Notes: generated by a model from the letters alone, not told the origin. Numbered from the stretch's first letter, positions 49,788 through 58,065 are shown. The stretch is 64,000 nucleotides of DNA from Armatimonadota bacterium (GCA_018268395.1 JAFDWQ010000006.1:62001-126000), one strand, 5' to 3'. Program-made: numbers and translations.

Positions 49788-49801
49788 CGACGAAGTCCGG
49801 A

Positions 49802-51388
49802 TTACGGATTGACGATCCAGCCGGCCTTGTCGATGCTTACTTGCAGAAGGTTCGTCGTGACCGGTCCGGTCTGGCGCAGGCTCAAGCGGGCCTTCATCAA
49901 CTTCGTGGTCTGTTGGACGAACCTGTCAGGATTGGAGCCGAGGACCGTGTAGAGGGCATCGGTCGTCAAGGGGTTCGAGACCGCCGCTTGGGTCCAAGAG
50001 TTCGTCGTCCAGTCCCAGAGTTCGAGGGTCTGCTGAAGGCCCAACGTGTTGACCTTGCCCGTCATCTCGAACCTGAGCTTGCTGACGTCCGACCAGAGGC
50101 ACGTCCCTTCGAACTCGATCTTTACGGGGTCTCCGCCGAGCGTGGCCGGACCACGACCGACGACGAGATACTGCTGATCGACCGTCAACAACTGGCTGAC
50201 ACCGCCGCTGACGATCGCGCCGGCCGCAATCGTGACGTTGTCCGTTTTGAACGGCGTTTTGGTGGCTTCGGACACGTCGACGATATAAAGCCCGCTGTTG
50301 ATGTCGCTAATGAGCACCGTCCCGCTCGGGAAGAAGGCGTAGTTGCTCCAGGCCCCGACGAAGTCCGTGCGGTCGTCCGCCGGGAAAGTGTCGTACCACC
50401 CGACTTGCGGAGGGTTGAACCGGTCGACGTTCGTGTCGAAGATCCGCAGCCCGGACGAGTAGTCGGCTTGGAAAACGAACCCGTTCCGGTTGTAGAGGTT
50501 GTGGTCGATCGACGTCGTGCCGGTCGTATAGGTCGCGACGAGGTCGGCCGTCGCCAATACGCTGACGTCGAATACCAGGGTCCGGGTCGTGCTCACGCCG
50601 CCGTAGTACTCGTCCAGCTCGTCGTCCACGTAGAAGTACTTCTTGTCCGGGCTAAGCCAACCTTGGTGCGTATAGCCGACGAACGGATAGGAGATCCTGC
50701 GGATCAGACTGACGCTGTTTTTGTTCGTGACGTCCCAAATCTCCATACCGCGGTCTTCACCGGAGCCGAACATGATCTGCTTGCCCGCGTAAGGCCCCTC
50801 GGTGTACGTGACGACTTGCGCGTCGTGCTGATAGGTCGTCGTGATCGAGTTCGAACCGACGCGCACCGGGTTCAACGGGTTGGCCAAGTTGAAGCACATC
50901 GTCGTGCCGGTGCCGTCCCTCGAACCGCACGTGTAAAGGAAGCCGCTGACCGTGTCCAGACAGAGGTTGTGCGTCCGGCCCGGGCTGGTCAAGGTCTTGA
51001 CCAAAGTCACGTTGTGGTTGTCGATGTCCGACATGTCGATGACCTGGACACCGGTCCCTTGGGCTTCGGTCACGGCATAGGCCGTCGACTGATAGACTTT
51101 GACGTCCCCCCACGTGCTCGAGGTGTGCGGGACGTTCGCGAAGTAGACCGGGTTCGCCGGGTCGGTCACTTCGACGAAGGCCAGTTTGTTGTTGGCACTG
51201 AAGAGAGCGTATTCGCGGCCCGAAGGGCTGACGTATCCCCAGCAATCGTTGCCGGCAGACGCGTTGAACGAGCCGAGGCTAAGGTTCTTGTACAACGTGA
51301 CGTTCTTCGTCAGTTGAGCGTCGGCCCAGAGGGCCGCTGCAGAACAAAGGCCTGCGAGAAGGAGCCGGTGGATCCAGGTACTGGTCAT
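49802..51388 (-). CDS. Choice-of-anchor B / LVIVD-repeat secreted protein
   Basis: The 528-residue protein has a signal peptide (LLLAGLCSAAALWADAQL) and LVIVD-type propeller repeats: GREYALFSANNKLAFVEVTD, PANPVYFANVPHTSSTWGDV, GTGVQVIDMSDIDNHNVTLV and YPFVGYTHQGWLSPDKKYFY (a hallmark of choice-of-anchor B proteins, with DDELDEYYGG). It ends in a beta domain (ELWDWTTNSWTQAAVSNP, VTTNLLQVSIDKAG). No sortase or PEP signal is found. Surface display or secretion is likely. GGAACC lies just before the ATG, and TACTTT about 90 bases upstream may be its -10. Confidence 0.85.
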   Translation of the reverse strand: MTSTWIHRLLLAGLCSAAALWADAQLTKNVTLYKNLSLGSFNASAGNDCWGYVSPSGREYALFSANNKLAFVEVTDPANPVYFANVPHTSSTWGDVKVYQSTAYAVTEAQGTGVQVIDMSDIDNHNVTLVKTLTSPGRTHNLCLDTVSGFLYTCGSRDGTGTTMCFNLANPLNPVRVGSNSITTTYQHDAQVVTYTEGPYAGKQIMFGSGEDRGMEIWDVTNKNSVSLIRRISYPFVGYTHQGWLSPDKKYFYVDDELDEYYGGVSTTRTLVFDVSVLATADLVATYTTGTTSIDHNLYNRNGFVFQADYSSGLRIFDTNVDRFNPPQVGWYDTFPADDRTDFVGAWSNYAFFPSGTVLISDINSGLYIVDVSEATKTPFKTDNVTIAAGAIVSGGVSQLLTVDQQYLVVGRGPATLGGDPVKIEFEGTCLWSDVSKLRFEMTGKVNTLGLQQTLELWDWTTNSWTQAAVSNPLTTDALYTVLGSNPDRFVQQTTKLMKARLSLRQTGPVTTNLLQVSIDKAGWIVNP

Positions 51389-51510
51389 GATCGTAGGTTC
51401 CGGTGAGGAAGACGCCGGGCGGACAGCCCGAAGTTCAAGGTGGGTTAAAGTACCACAGGCAGGGCGCGGGTGGATACCGGTTTTCGATCAGAAACCGCTC
51501 ATCTGCGAGG

Positions 51511-52065
51511 TCAACGGACCAGGCGGATGCGGACCGACGTGCTCGTAAAAATGCCCTTGGGCACCTGTTCGTAGTACGGTCGAAGCTCTCGGACGGCCTT
51601 TTCTTCGTCGGCAGGGGTCAACGGGCCTCCGATCCATGCGGTCAAGGGCTTGGTCGTGTCATAGACGACCCGGAACTCGTAGTCTCCCGGGGAGTCCGAG
51701 AATTTCGAAACCCAAGGCTCGCTCCAGGCCATGCCTCCCAGAAGGTCGACGGACTTGCCAGGTTTCAACTCCAGAAAGTCTTCGACCCTCGCCGGATTCG
51801 TATTGCCGCAACCTGCTTCCCACTGGGGAACCTTCCAAAACAGTGTGCCGACCGGACGGAACTGGACCTGACAGAGCGGCGCTTTGCGGCCCTCCTGCAT
51901 GCTGTCGCCTTGGATCACGATCCGGACAGACGTCTTTCCGACGTTCTTAATGGGAGCCCTGAAGAGGACTTTCTCGCCGATGTGACAGACTGCCTGAACG
52001 GGTTGCAGTCCGATTTCAAGGACAGGCGCCTCGAGAACGGCTGCGGCAAGTGCGGCGAGCATCAT
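51511..52065 (-). CDS. Exported protein of unknown function
   Basis: The 184-residue protein starts MMLAALAAAVLEAPVLEIGL, a short leader, followed by a sandwich-like beta domain: CHIGEKVLFRAPIKNVGKTS, VRIVIQGDSMQ, PGKSVDLLGGMAWSEPWVSK and PGDYEFRVVYDTTKPLTAWI. The 'neutral N-V-G-K-T/S ... F-L-x-L-K-P-G-x-S' layout resembles Ig-like CARDB domains. AAGGA lies 2-6 bases before the ATG at 52065. Function is unknown. Confidence 0.7.
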   Translation of the reverse strand: MMLAALAAAVLEAPVLEIGLQPVQAVCHIGEKVLFRAPIKNVGKTSVRIVIQGDSMQEGRKAPLCQVQFRPVGTLFWKVPQWEAGCGNTNPARVEDFLELKPGKSVDLLGGMAWSEPWVSKFSDSPGDYEFRVVYDTTKPLTAWIGGPLTPADEEKAVRELRPYYEQVPKGIFTSTSVRIRLVR

Positions 52066-52413
52066 GTCCTTGACGATCCGGACCGAACATCGGTTCACGG
52101 CCGCACTCGGGCTATGGCGCCTCAGCGAGGCGTCGCGATGCTGGCCTATGTCCGTAGCGGGCAGGGCGGATGGTTCCCTGCGGTCGCGATCGCCGAACTG
52201 GCCCAAGTGCAACGGGCACTTGGGAGTCGCAAAACTTTGCCCGAGATGGCTGACGAACTTCGCGCCAACGCTGGGACCAGGAACGCCTAGCCTGCCGACC
52301 GCAAGTCCGAGGAGTCCGCAGACCGGCACACCGTCACCACCTATTTTCACGAACTCCTCGCGGCGCTCTACCCGCTCGAACTTCAGGAGGCCCTGACCAA
52401 GCCTCGGTCCGCT

Positions 52414-52761
52414 TTGGACGTTAGCGACGCACGCGCCCTCCTGAAGTTCCTCGAATGCAACCCGTACTTCTTCCGCTCCGGCTATAAGAAGCAGCGGGCA
52501 GTCCACCGTCTCCCACTGGCCAAGCCAGGCACCGACGAACGGGAACGGGCTCTCAGTGTCCTGCGCTCATGCCTGTTGAACCCTTCGAAGCCGGTCGTTC
52601 CTGACTGGCCAAGGCTCGCGCGTGTGACCGACCGCGAAGACTTGACCATATTGTTACGGGAAGCGGAAGAGAGTTCCGAATCCCGTGTCCTGCAAAACGC
52701 GGCTCGACTGCGGCAGTACCTGACCGGACTGGAAACGCAGTCTCGACGGAGATCCGGGTGA
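52414..52761 (+). CDS. Unknown protein with no canonical 5' start
   Basis: From a TTG at 52414 the frame gives 115 residues (SDARALLKFLECNPYFFRSG, DERERALSVLRSCLLNPSKP, DREDLTILLREAEESSESRV), a helical repeat-like protein. However, the same frame is open back to 52291 and reads like protein (FHELLAALYPLELQEALT) with no ATG, GTG or TTG in that stretch. It may use a rare start (a CTG after AGGAGG at about 52388), or it is a truncated remnant. No family is recognised. The gap 52066-52413 otherwise contains only a hairpin-like GGCGCCTCAGCGAGGCGTC near 52117. Confidence 0.5.
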   Translation: MDVSDARALLKFLECNPYFFRSGYKKQRAVHRLPLAKPGTDERERALSVLRSCLLNPSKPVVPDWPRLARVTDREDLTILLREAEESSESRVLQNAARLRQYLTGLETQSRRRSG

Positions 52762-52859
52762 GCCGCATGACGGTGATTTCGGACCGGCGCCGACGAAACT
52801 GGAGCCGGCCGGTCCACGAAGCCGTTCACGTCAGGGCCAAGCCCGGCTCATTACCCAAG

Positions 52860-53624
52860 TCAATCCGAGAGGAGACGGAGCAGCAGCCTCCAGGCGGTCA
52901 TGTCGGGGGGGTCGTCGGGGTAACAACTGCGGCGAAGTTCCATGTCGAAGAACCGCCGGGCATAAACCAGGAAGTCGTTACCGTCCTTGAACCGTCGGTT
53001 TTCGACATGTTCGCCATAGCTTGAACTGGAGAACCGGCCCCGGACGCACTTCATCACGGTCCCGCCCTCTTTGTGCGCAGTGTGGAATTCGGCTCCGTCT
53101 TGCATCCTCTCCAAGATCCTCCGTTGAACGTCCTCTGGAGACCTGAGATCGGACTCGAACGCATCGTAACGTTCCAGCACCTTTCGGTAGATCCCGTCCG
53201 GTTCGTCGGACATCGGAGGGAGCTCCGCGGGCTCGAGCCCTCTGGTCCAGTAGCCGAACCAGCTTGCCGCGGAGTTCGCGAAGTAGTCGTCGTTCTCCGG
53301 CCTGAACTTGGACCAATCGGACGTGACCGTCACCGTGAACCAACGTTGCAGCGGCCGCACTTCGTCCAGTTTCAGTGACAGCGTGAACGGACACCCGTTC
53401 ACCTTACAGGCCGTCTCCATGACGAGTCGCCAGCCGTCCCTCCGAGGAGTCAACAAGGACATCAGGTGGCGTTCGAACACGACTTGCAGCTCTTCTGGGG
53501 AGCGGACGTCGCGGAACGTGAGCACGTGCGAGGCGAAGGTGACCCTGCTCAAGGCCCACGATTTTAACCCTTGAAGCCTTTCTGCGACGTCATGTGGACC
53601 GTTACTCCAAAATGTCTGAACCAT
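52860..53624 (-). CDS. Unknown cytoplasmic protein of 254 residues
   Basis: The protein starts MVQTFWSNGPHDVAERLQGL (ATG preceded by GGGAAG) and contains no leader. It is rich in aromatic and charged residues (DGWRLVMETACKVNGC, LDEVRPLQRWFTVTVTSDW, YDAFESDLRSPEDVQRRILE). I do not recognise it. It is divergent from the ECF sigma gene with 56 bases between starts, so it may share that control region. A TTG near 53561 is another possible start, preceded by TTAAAAT. Confidence 0.6.
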   Translation of the reverse strand: MVQTFWSNGPHDVAERLQGLKSWALSRVTFASHVLTFRDVRSPEELQVVFERHLMSLLTPRRDGWRLVMETACKVNGCPFTLSLKLDEVRPLQRWFTVTVTSDWSKFRPENDDYFANSAASWFGYWTRGLEPAELPPMSDEPDGIYRKVLERYDAFESDLRSPEDVQRRILERMQDGAEFHTAHKEGGTVMKCVRGRFSSSSYGEHVENRRFKDGNDFLVYARRFFDMELRRSCYPDDPPDMTAWRLLLRLLSD

Positions 53625-53680
53625 ACGCTTCCCGAGCGGTTCTGGAACAGCACGGTTGCACAGTCGCAAGCGTAACGGCG

Positions 53681-54238
53681 ATGATCTACGAACGGATCCT
53701 GGTGGAAAGGGCCAAAGGCGGGGACAGGCGGGCGGCGGAACACGTCGTCCGGCGCCACTACCCGGCGGTCTATCGGTTCCTACGTCACTTGACTTGGGGA
53801 CACGAGGACGCCCAAGACCTGGCCCAGACCACGTTCCTTCGAGCATCGCAAGGGATCGAGGGGTTCCGGTTCCAGTGTTCGTTCGGCCACTGGCTCCACA
53901 AGATCGCGTACCGCGAATATCAACGATGGCTCAGGGACAGACGGGAGACGGCACCGCTCGACGAAGCCGGTTCCGTTCCCTCGCCCGATTCTTGCGGTAC
54001 GGCCCTGATCGCGCTTTTCGGCGCGCTCGACCGTCTCGACGACGACCTTCGGACGACCTTCTTGCTTCACGAGGTCGAAGGGGCGTCGGTCAAAGAGACG
54101 GCCGACATCACGGGCGTTCCGGATGGAACGGTCAAATCCCGTCTGTCGCGGGCCAGGGCCCTTCTCCAACGGCACCTATCCTCGGGCGAACCTGCGACTG
54201 TGCGACCGAAATGGGAAGAAAGACATGAATCGTCCTGA
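53681..54238 (+). CDS. ECF-type RNA polymerase sigma factor
   Basis: The 185-residue protein has sigma region 2 (DRRAAEHVVRRHYPAVYRFL, GHEDAQDLAQTTFLRASQGI, FRFQCSFGHWLHKIAYREYQ) and region 4 (LRTTFLLHEVEGASVKETAD, ITGVPDGTVKSRLSRARALL) separated by a short linker. It directs transcription of an unknown regulon. The ATG at 53681 gives the standard length; longer in-frame starts exist upstream. The next gene overlaps by 14 bases, the usual sigma/partner arrangement. Confidence 0.9.
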   Translation: MIYERILVERAKGGDRRAAEHVVRRHYPAVYRFLRHLTWGHEDAQDLAQTTFLRASQGIEGFRFQCSFGHWLHKIAYREYQRWLRDRRETAPLDEAGSVPSPDSCGTALIALFGALDRLDDDLRTTFLLHEVEGASVKETADITGVPDGTVKSRLSRARALLQRHLSSGEPATVRPKWEERHESS

Positions 54239-55058
54239 TACGAGCCTTGAGCGGTTAGTCCGCGAGCTGCGCAACGACCTCTCGGACAACGGGGTCGAGA
54301 AGGCGGTCGGCGCCTTTGCCCCGACACCTGCCTCGCCGAAGCCTCGGCATGGTCCGAAGGTGTGGCGGGCGGTGGCGCTGACCGCGTGCCTCTCGGTCGT
54401 CGGTATCGGTCTGTTGGTCCCGAAGAAGTCGTCCGCCTCGGCGTCCTTTGCGCGCCTCGTAGCGACGCAAAAGAACCGCGAGGTCATGTTCCAGATCCTG
54501 CCGTACGACGTGGACAAGGATGCGGGCCCGTCTCCCAAAATTTGGAGCGGGTACGTCATGGGCCAGAGATGGCGGTACATCCAGTCGAACTTCGAACAGG
54601 CCTTCGACGGGACGGGCATGACCACTTACAACGCCATCGGCGAACGGCCGTTTGCGACGGTCCAGCGAGGTCAAAGTCCGGGTATGGGCAACATTCTCGG
54701 AAGTGCGGACCTCGGTAAGTGGAAGAACGATCCGGAGTCATTGAGCCTGGAGCACAACGTGACGTGGCGGGGACGAAAGGTCGACAAGTACGTTTCGCGT
54801 TTCACCTGGCAAGACGCCAAGGGCGAGCCGATCGTCGGTCGCTCGACCCTTTACGCCGACCCTGTGCGCGACCTGCCGCTCTATGCCGAGCACATCTATC
54901 CGTCCGGTAACGGCTATGCGTTCGAATGGAGATACGTTGATCCTCCGGACGAGGAACTTCTCAAAATCAAGGTTCCGCCAGGGGTCGAAGTGAAGGAAGT
55001 CGAACCTGCCGTCAGTCGGCCTGGGCCCCCCGAGAAAGCTCAACGGGCCAAAGGCTGA
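54225..55058 (+). CDS. Membrane protein coupled to the ECF sigma factor, probable anti-sigma partner
   Basis: The 277-residue protein has a cytoplasmic N-terminus of about 45 residues (LERLVRELRNDLSDNGVEKA) and one membrane helix (about 49-64, AVALTACLSVVGIGLLVP). An extracytoplasmic beta-rich domain follows (SGYVMGQRWRYIQSNFEQAF, VTWRGRKVDKYVSRFTWQDA). No zinc-binding anti-sigma motif is present, so the anti-sigma role rests on gene order and topology. GGAAGAAAG lies before the ATG. The periplasmic domain resembles MucB/RseB- or LolA-like sensors only loosely. Confidence 0.72.
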   Translation: MNRPDTSLERLVRELRNDLSDNGVEKAVGAFAPTPASPKPRHGPKVWRAVALTACLSVVGIGLLVPKKSSASASFARLVATQKNREVMFQILPYDVDKDAGPSPKIWSGYVMGQRWRYIQSNFEQAFDGTGMTTYNAIGERPFATVQRGQSPGMGNILGSADLGKWKNDPESLSLEHNVTWRGRKVDKYVSRFTWQDAKGEPIVGRSTLYADPVRDLPLYAEHIYPSGNGYAFEWRYVDPPDEELLKIKVPPGVEVKEVEPAVSRPGPPEKAQRAKG

Positions 55059-55067
55059 CCAAGACCA

Positions 55068-55103
55068 GACGATCCTCCGATCCCTCCGGGACGGGGGGTC
55101 GTC
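55068..55103. terminator. Imperfect hairpin between convergent genes
   Basis: GACGATCCTCC and GGGGGGTCGTC pair with one bulge around a short loop. It lies after the 54225-55058 stop and just after the stop of the small minus-strand gene at 55120. Confidence 0.45.
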
Positions 55104-55119
55104 CTGTGGCCGCAAAGGG

Positions 55120-55272
55120 CTATCTGTGATGCTTGAAGTACTGGATCTCGCGTTCGTGCTTTTTCGCAGCTTCGAGAGAATCGAACGTTCCCAGGTTCCT
55201 GCGCTTCCCGCTCTTCTCGTCGGTCTTGCGCGAGTAGATCCTGTACTGACCAGACTTGAGTTTGCGGATCAT
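55120..55272 (-). CDS. 50-residue basic protein resembling an integrase arm DNA-binding unit
   Basis: ATG at 55272 opens 50 codons ending in TAG. The product is MIRKLKSGQYRIYSRKTDEK, then SGKRRNLGTFDSLEAAKKHE and REIQYFKHHR. The 'K-x-G-x-Y-R-x-Y-S-R ... K-R-R-N-L-G-T-F-x-x-x-E-x-A-x-x-H-E-R' layout is that of a three-stranded sheet plus helix seen in AP2-like/arm-type DNA-binding domains. It therefore looks like a complete tiny DNA- or RNA-binding protein rather than a fragment. No ribosome site or leaderless box is clear, so the promoter is unknown. Confidence 0.75.
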   Translation of the reverse strand: MIRKLKSGQYRIYSRKTDEKSGKRRNLGTFDSLEAAKKHEREIQYFKHHR

Positions 55273-55383
55273 GAATCAGGTGACGCCCGGTCGAGAGTTA
55301 TGCGACGGGACGTTGATGCGTGAGGGCGATCGATCGGACGAGTGCCCGCTTTCCCAAGGGGGACGCAGGCCGTGCGACCGATG

Positions 55384-55389
55384 TAACCT
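55384..55389 (+). promoter_or_regulatory. Predicted leaderless -10 of the 55396 gene
   Basis: TAACCT is followed by CCCCTC and the GTG at 55396. The hexamer equals that of gpmA. Confidence 0.52.
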
Positions 55390-55395
55390 CCCCTC

Positions 55396-55917
55396 GTGAC
55401 CGTTTCCGAACAGATCCAACTCGCCGGCACCATCGTGGCCGCGGTCGCCGCCGTCTTGGCCTACGCCCAGATCAAGTCAGCGGTCAAGTCCTTGGGACTC
55501 AACGCCGTCGTCTCGCGGCACGACATGTTCTTCACCCTGACGCAAGCCGTGACTCCGGACATGGTCCGCACGGTCGAGCTGCACCTTGCCGACAACTTCG
55601 ATCTCGAGCGTTATCGACAGGATTACGCAGGCCGCCCGTTACGCATCGAAAGTTATGCCCTGATGAAGCGGAAATACCTCTACATCTACTTTCTGTACAC
55701 GCTGGAGGAAGACGGTTATTCCGAAGAGAGCGGCGTCATCGCCAACCGCTGGTTGACAGAACTCGCGAAATACTACGAGTTCGCCGACTTCCACGCTTCC
55801 CAAGGCAAGTACTACGGCGGTTTCAAAGACTATGTGGACCGCATGACGCACGGTCTTCGTCCAGAACGATGGATGGTGCAGGAAGGGCACGAAAACGACC
55901 CTGATTGGCGCTCTTGA
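55396..55917 (+). CDS. DUF4760-like membrane-anchored protein
   Basis: The 173-residue protein has one N-terminal membrane helix (VSEQIQLAGTIVAAVAAVLA), then a cytoplasmic helical domain: SAVKSLGLNAVVSRHDMFFT, MKRKYLYIYFLYTLEEDGYS and ANRWLTELAKYYEFADFHAS. It resembles DUF4760 proteins, which have no assigned function. The start is set by the TAACCT box. It lies at the edge of the second accessory stretch. Confidence 0.65.
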   Translation: MTVSEQIQLAGTIVAAVAAVLAYAQIKSAVKSLGLNAVVSRHDMFFTLTQAVTPDMVRTVELHLADNFDLERYRQDYAGRPLRIESYALMKRKYLYIYFLYTLEEDGYSEESGVIANRWLTELAKYYEFADFHASQGKYYGGFKDYVDRMTHGLRPERWMVQEGHENDPDWRS

Positions 55918-56000
55918 AGGGGACCGAGGGGGGTCGAAATCATCGCGACATTGAGCGGTCACGCGCGGGCCCCAAGGCCGTCGTCGACAGAGCGGAAAGG

Positions 56001-56222
56001 TCAGTGGTCCTGACGTTGTGCCGATCGCAGAGAACCCACGGCCTTCGGCAGGAACGTCGCACCCACGAGGCCGGAAGCGATCACGACGACACCGAAGAAC
56101 GGGGGACGAGGAACATGGGTCACTGAGAGGGCCGCTAACCAGACAAGCGCGACACAACACTTGATGAAGACGGCGCGGAGCATCCATGCCAAGAACGTCC
56201 TTTCCGTCGCGATGAACCGCAT
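56001..56222 (-). CDS. Small two-helix membrane protein
   Basis: The 73-residue protein starts MRFIATERTFLAWMLRAVFI and has helices at about 10-33 and 42-62 (PPFFGVVVIASGLVGATFLP), ending with a basic tail. It has the size and shape of toxin-like or stress-type small membrane proteins, but no family is recognised. An upstream in-frame start at 56318 exists but reads poorly. Confidence 0.5.
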   Translation of the reverse strand: MRFIATERTFLAWMLRAVFIKCCVALVWLAALSVTHVPRPPFFGVVVIASGLVGATFLPKAVGSLRSAQRQDH

Positions 56223-56280
56223 GAGTCGGAGTAGCTTACAGTACACCGATGGTTCCACAATACTCAGGTAAGGTCCGAGC

Positions 56281-56784
56281 ATGCCGGGCGTTCCTGACGT
56301 TCGAACTCGGTTTTCCAAGGCCGGCCACGCCGGTTCCGAGCAAGGTCACCGTCACGGTCGCCGGACTGGGCCATGTCCTCGTTTACGCTCAGCGGAACTG
56401 GTTCGGAGATCCGCCGAAGGCGGCGCCTTCGGAAATTCGATGTACTTCTGCGCCTCGCTCGGAGAGGTCGGCATCTGGCGCGTCAACCCGACGGGCCAAC
56501 TGGAGCGGTTCTGCACGCGGCTGCAGCACAACGTGATCCAAGGCGGTGCAGGGATGGTCTTCGGCAAAGGGGGCGCTTTCGGAAGTGACATCTACATGTC
56601 CGACCTCGTCGCCGGGAACATCTTACGGATCACGCCCGACGGCACGCCTACTGTCTTCCTCAGCGGCCTTGACCATCCCACAGGCATGGCGTTCGGGCCG
56701 TCCACGCTCTATATCTCAGAGGCTGGGCGTAACCGCATTCTCATGTTCGCTCCACTGTCCGGATCAAAACCGGACGGGCGCTGA
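56281..56784 (+). pseudogene. Remnant of an NHL/SMP-30-type propeller protein
   Basis: The frame reads as a clear propeller from about 56435 on: GGAFGNSMYFCASLGEVGIW, RVNPTGQLERF, GGAFGSDIYMSDLVAGNILR, ITPDGTPTVFLSGLDHPTGM, AFGPSTLYISEAGRNRILMF. Upstream of that point this frame turns into Arg-rich noise while the +1 frame (from 56249) reads more like protein (GFPRPATPVPSKVTVTVAGL). This indicates a frameshift and loss of the 5' part. It also ends early, after about three blades, so it is unlikely to be functional. Confidence 0.6.
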
Positions 56785-56853
56785 CGCGTTCTGGCGTATC
56801 ACTGCTGAAGTCCGCCGATTCGGCCGTTAGTAAGCGATCCTGTGCTTCTTCAT

Positions 56854-56878
56854 CCCCACTCTCCTCTTCATGTGTCCG
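56854..56878 (+). repeat. Partial copy of the family A hairpin repeat (left half)
   Basis: CCCCACTCTCCTCTTCATGT followed by GTCCG matches the left arm of the repeats at 58066 and 59029 with several changes. The right arm is absent. Confidence 0.5.
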
Positions 56879-57229
56879 CCGTTCGACATCCGCTCCAAGC
56901 CGCAGGGCCACATTTGGACTGCAAGGCGAATAGCTCGACCACTGCACAAAAGAAGAAAGCCTGAAGAGCGGGCACAACGCCAACATCTCACTCTCGAACC
57001 CTCTCTATACGAGTCCCTCCGTCAGCTTGGCGCGTTGTTCATAGGTCAGACGCCGGCTCCGCCACACTTCCGATCCATGTTACTGTCCGGCGCGAGCTCG
57101 CCCTTGCTCCATACTCTCGGGTGCCTTCCTGCCGCATCAGCCAAGAGCAGACCCACGCGGATCCTCGCCACAGAACGACCTTCGGTTCTGCGAACCGTTG
57201 AGACCGGATGCCTTGACAATCTTGAAGGT

Positions 57230-57235
57230 CAGAAT
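57230..57235 (+). promoter_or_regulatory. Predicted leaderless -10 of the 57242 gene
   Basis: CAGAAT is followed by GTCGCA and the GTG at 57242. A perfect TTGACA (57213-57218) sits only 11 bases upstream of it, too close for a standard spacing. Confidence 0.38.
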
Positions 57236-57241
57236 GTCGCA

Positions 57242-57682
57242 GTGGACGAACGCGAACCGCCGGCAGCGATCGAATTGGTCAAATCCGCGCTCAAGGAATA
57301 CCCTGAGGTTCAAGGTGAGGAAGTCCAGGGGACGTTCTCAGTCACAGCCGGGCCGGGCGGTTTCAATGTCTCGATTCAAGAGTCCAATGGCGAACAGATC
57401 GTCTCCGCAGGTTTTTGGCACGACCACTTTGACGACGCCATAGCCGCCTCCGACTGCTTTCTTTGGCTCCTGACCCCTCTGACGCGGGTCGTGGAAAAGC
57501 GGAAACGGGGACGCACAGTGGGAGCCCGGCTCGAACGGCTCGAGAACGACGAATGGGTTCCTATGGGAAGCACGTCGAACCTTTTCCAGTCGCCGTTCGC
57601 CAAAGCCGAAGATGTCGTCCTTCAGAACCGCCACATCGAACGCGACCCTCCTGATCAAGTGAGGGGCCCGGGTCAGCCTTGA
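57242..57682 (+). CDS. Orphan 146-residue cytoplasmic protein
   Basis: The protein starts at a GTG (VDEREPPAAIELVKSALKEY) and has a compact alpha/beta pattern: VQGTFSVTAGPGGFNVSIQE, SNGEQIVSAGFWHDHFDDAI, AASDCFLWLLTPLTRVVEKR, TVGARLERLENDEWVPMGST. It has no leader or membrane helix. The frame extends upstream to 56870, but that part is not protein-like. It resembles small immunity-type proteins only in size. Function is unknown. Confidence 0.6.
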   Translation: MDEREPPAAIELVKSALKEYPEVQGEEVQGTFSVTAGPGGFNVSIQESNGEQIVSAGFWHDHFDDAIAASDCFLWLLTPLTRVVEKRKRGRTVGARLERLENDEWVPMGSTSNLFQSPFAKAEDVVLQNRHIERDPPDQVRGPGQP

Positions 57683-57709
57683 CGTACGATCCCGCCAGCG
57701 TGCGCCGAC

Positions 57710-57964
57710 CTAGGTGCCGGCGTCCCGGCCCGAGCCAGAGCGGGCCGCTTTCCTCAGTCTCCTCCCTTGTTCATAGCGATCGATGTAAGGCATGAGCGAA
57801 GCCATCGTGACCCCGAACAAGACCGCGGATGTCAGGAGGACGGGGAGGGGTTTCAGAGTTCCCCTCGGGAGTTCCACGACCAGATGGCTTGCGAGTCTGG
57901 CGAACGCATAACAGACCGCCCGCACGATCCACGTCTGTCGCCCGTCGCTCTCTTCGCCGCTCAA
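57710..57964 (-). CDS. Small membrane protein, uncertain start
   Basis: The 84-residue frame from a TTG contains one or two hydrophobic segments (ARLASHLVVELPRGTLKPLP, VLLTSAVLFGVTMASLMPYI) followed by a basic tail (DRYEQGRRLRKAARSGSGRD). The start codon is not certain; a TAAGAT hexamer lies about 20 bases upstream. An overlapping frame (57771-57983) is less plausible. Confidence 0.4.
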   Translation of the reverse strand: MSGEESDGRQTWIVRAVCYAFARLASHLVVELPRGTLKPLPVLLTSAVLFGVTMASLMPYIDRYEQGRRLRKAARSGSGRDAGT

Positions 57965-58065
57965 CCACGTACCTCGAAGTCACATCTTACAGTGAAAGGT
58001 CATCGGAAAAGCATCGGAGCTCGACAGCACTTCTCATCGCGTTTCCTAAGGCCCTGCGCTTCTCT

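Larger units (their letters stand above)
56785..57241. other. Gene-free stretch between the propeller remnant and the 57242 gene
   Basis: It contains a fragment of the family A hairpin repeat near 56854-56878 and otherwise no supported gene. The frame running through it from 56870 is Arg/Pro-rich and lacks protein-like character until about 57200. Confidence 0.4.

Noticed and set aside
49841-51406. A 521-codon plus-strand frame opposite the choice-of-anchor B gene
   Set aside because: Arg/Val/Asp-rich antisense composition; the minus-strand product has a signal peptide and LVIVD repeats.
52114-52290. A 58-codon plus-strand frame upstream of the 52414 gene
   Set aside because: No ribosome site or leaderless box, partly hairpin sequence, and no recognisable features.
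56870-57241. N-terminal extension of the 57242 gene
   Set aside because: Arg/Pro-rich, contains repeat sequence, and lacks protein-like character, while CAGAAT-N6-GTG gives a better start.
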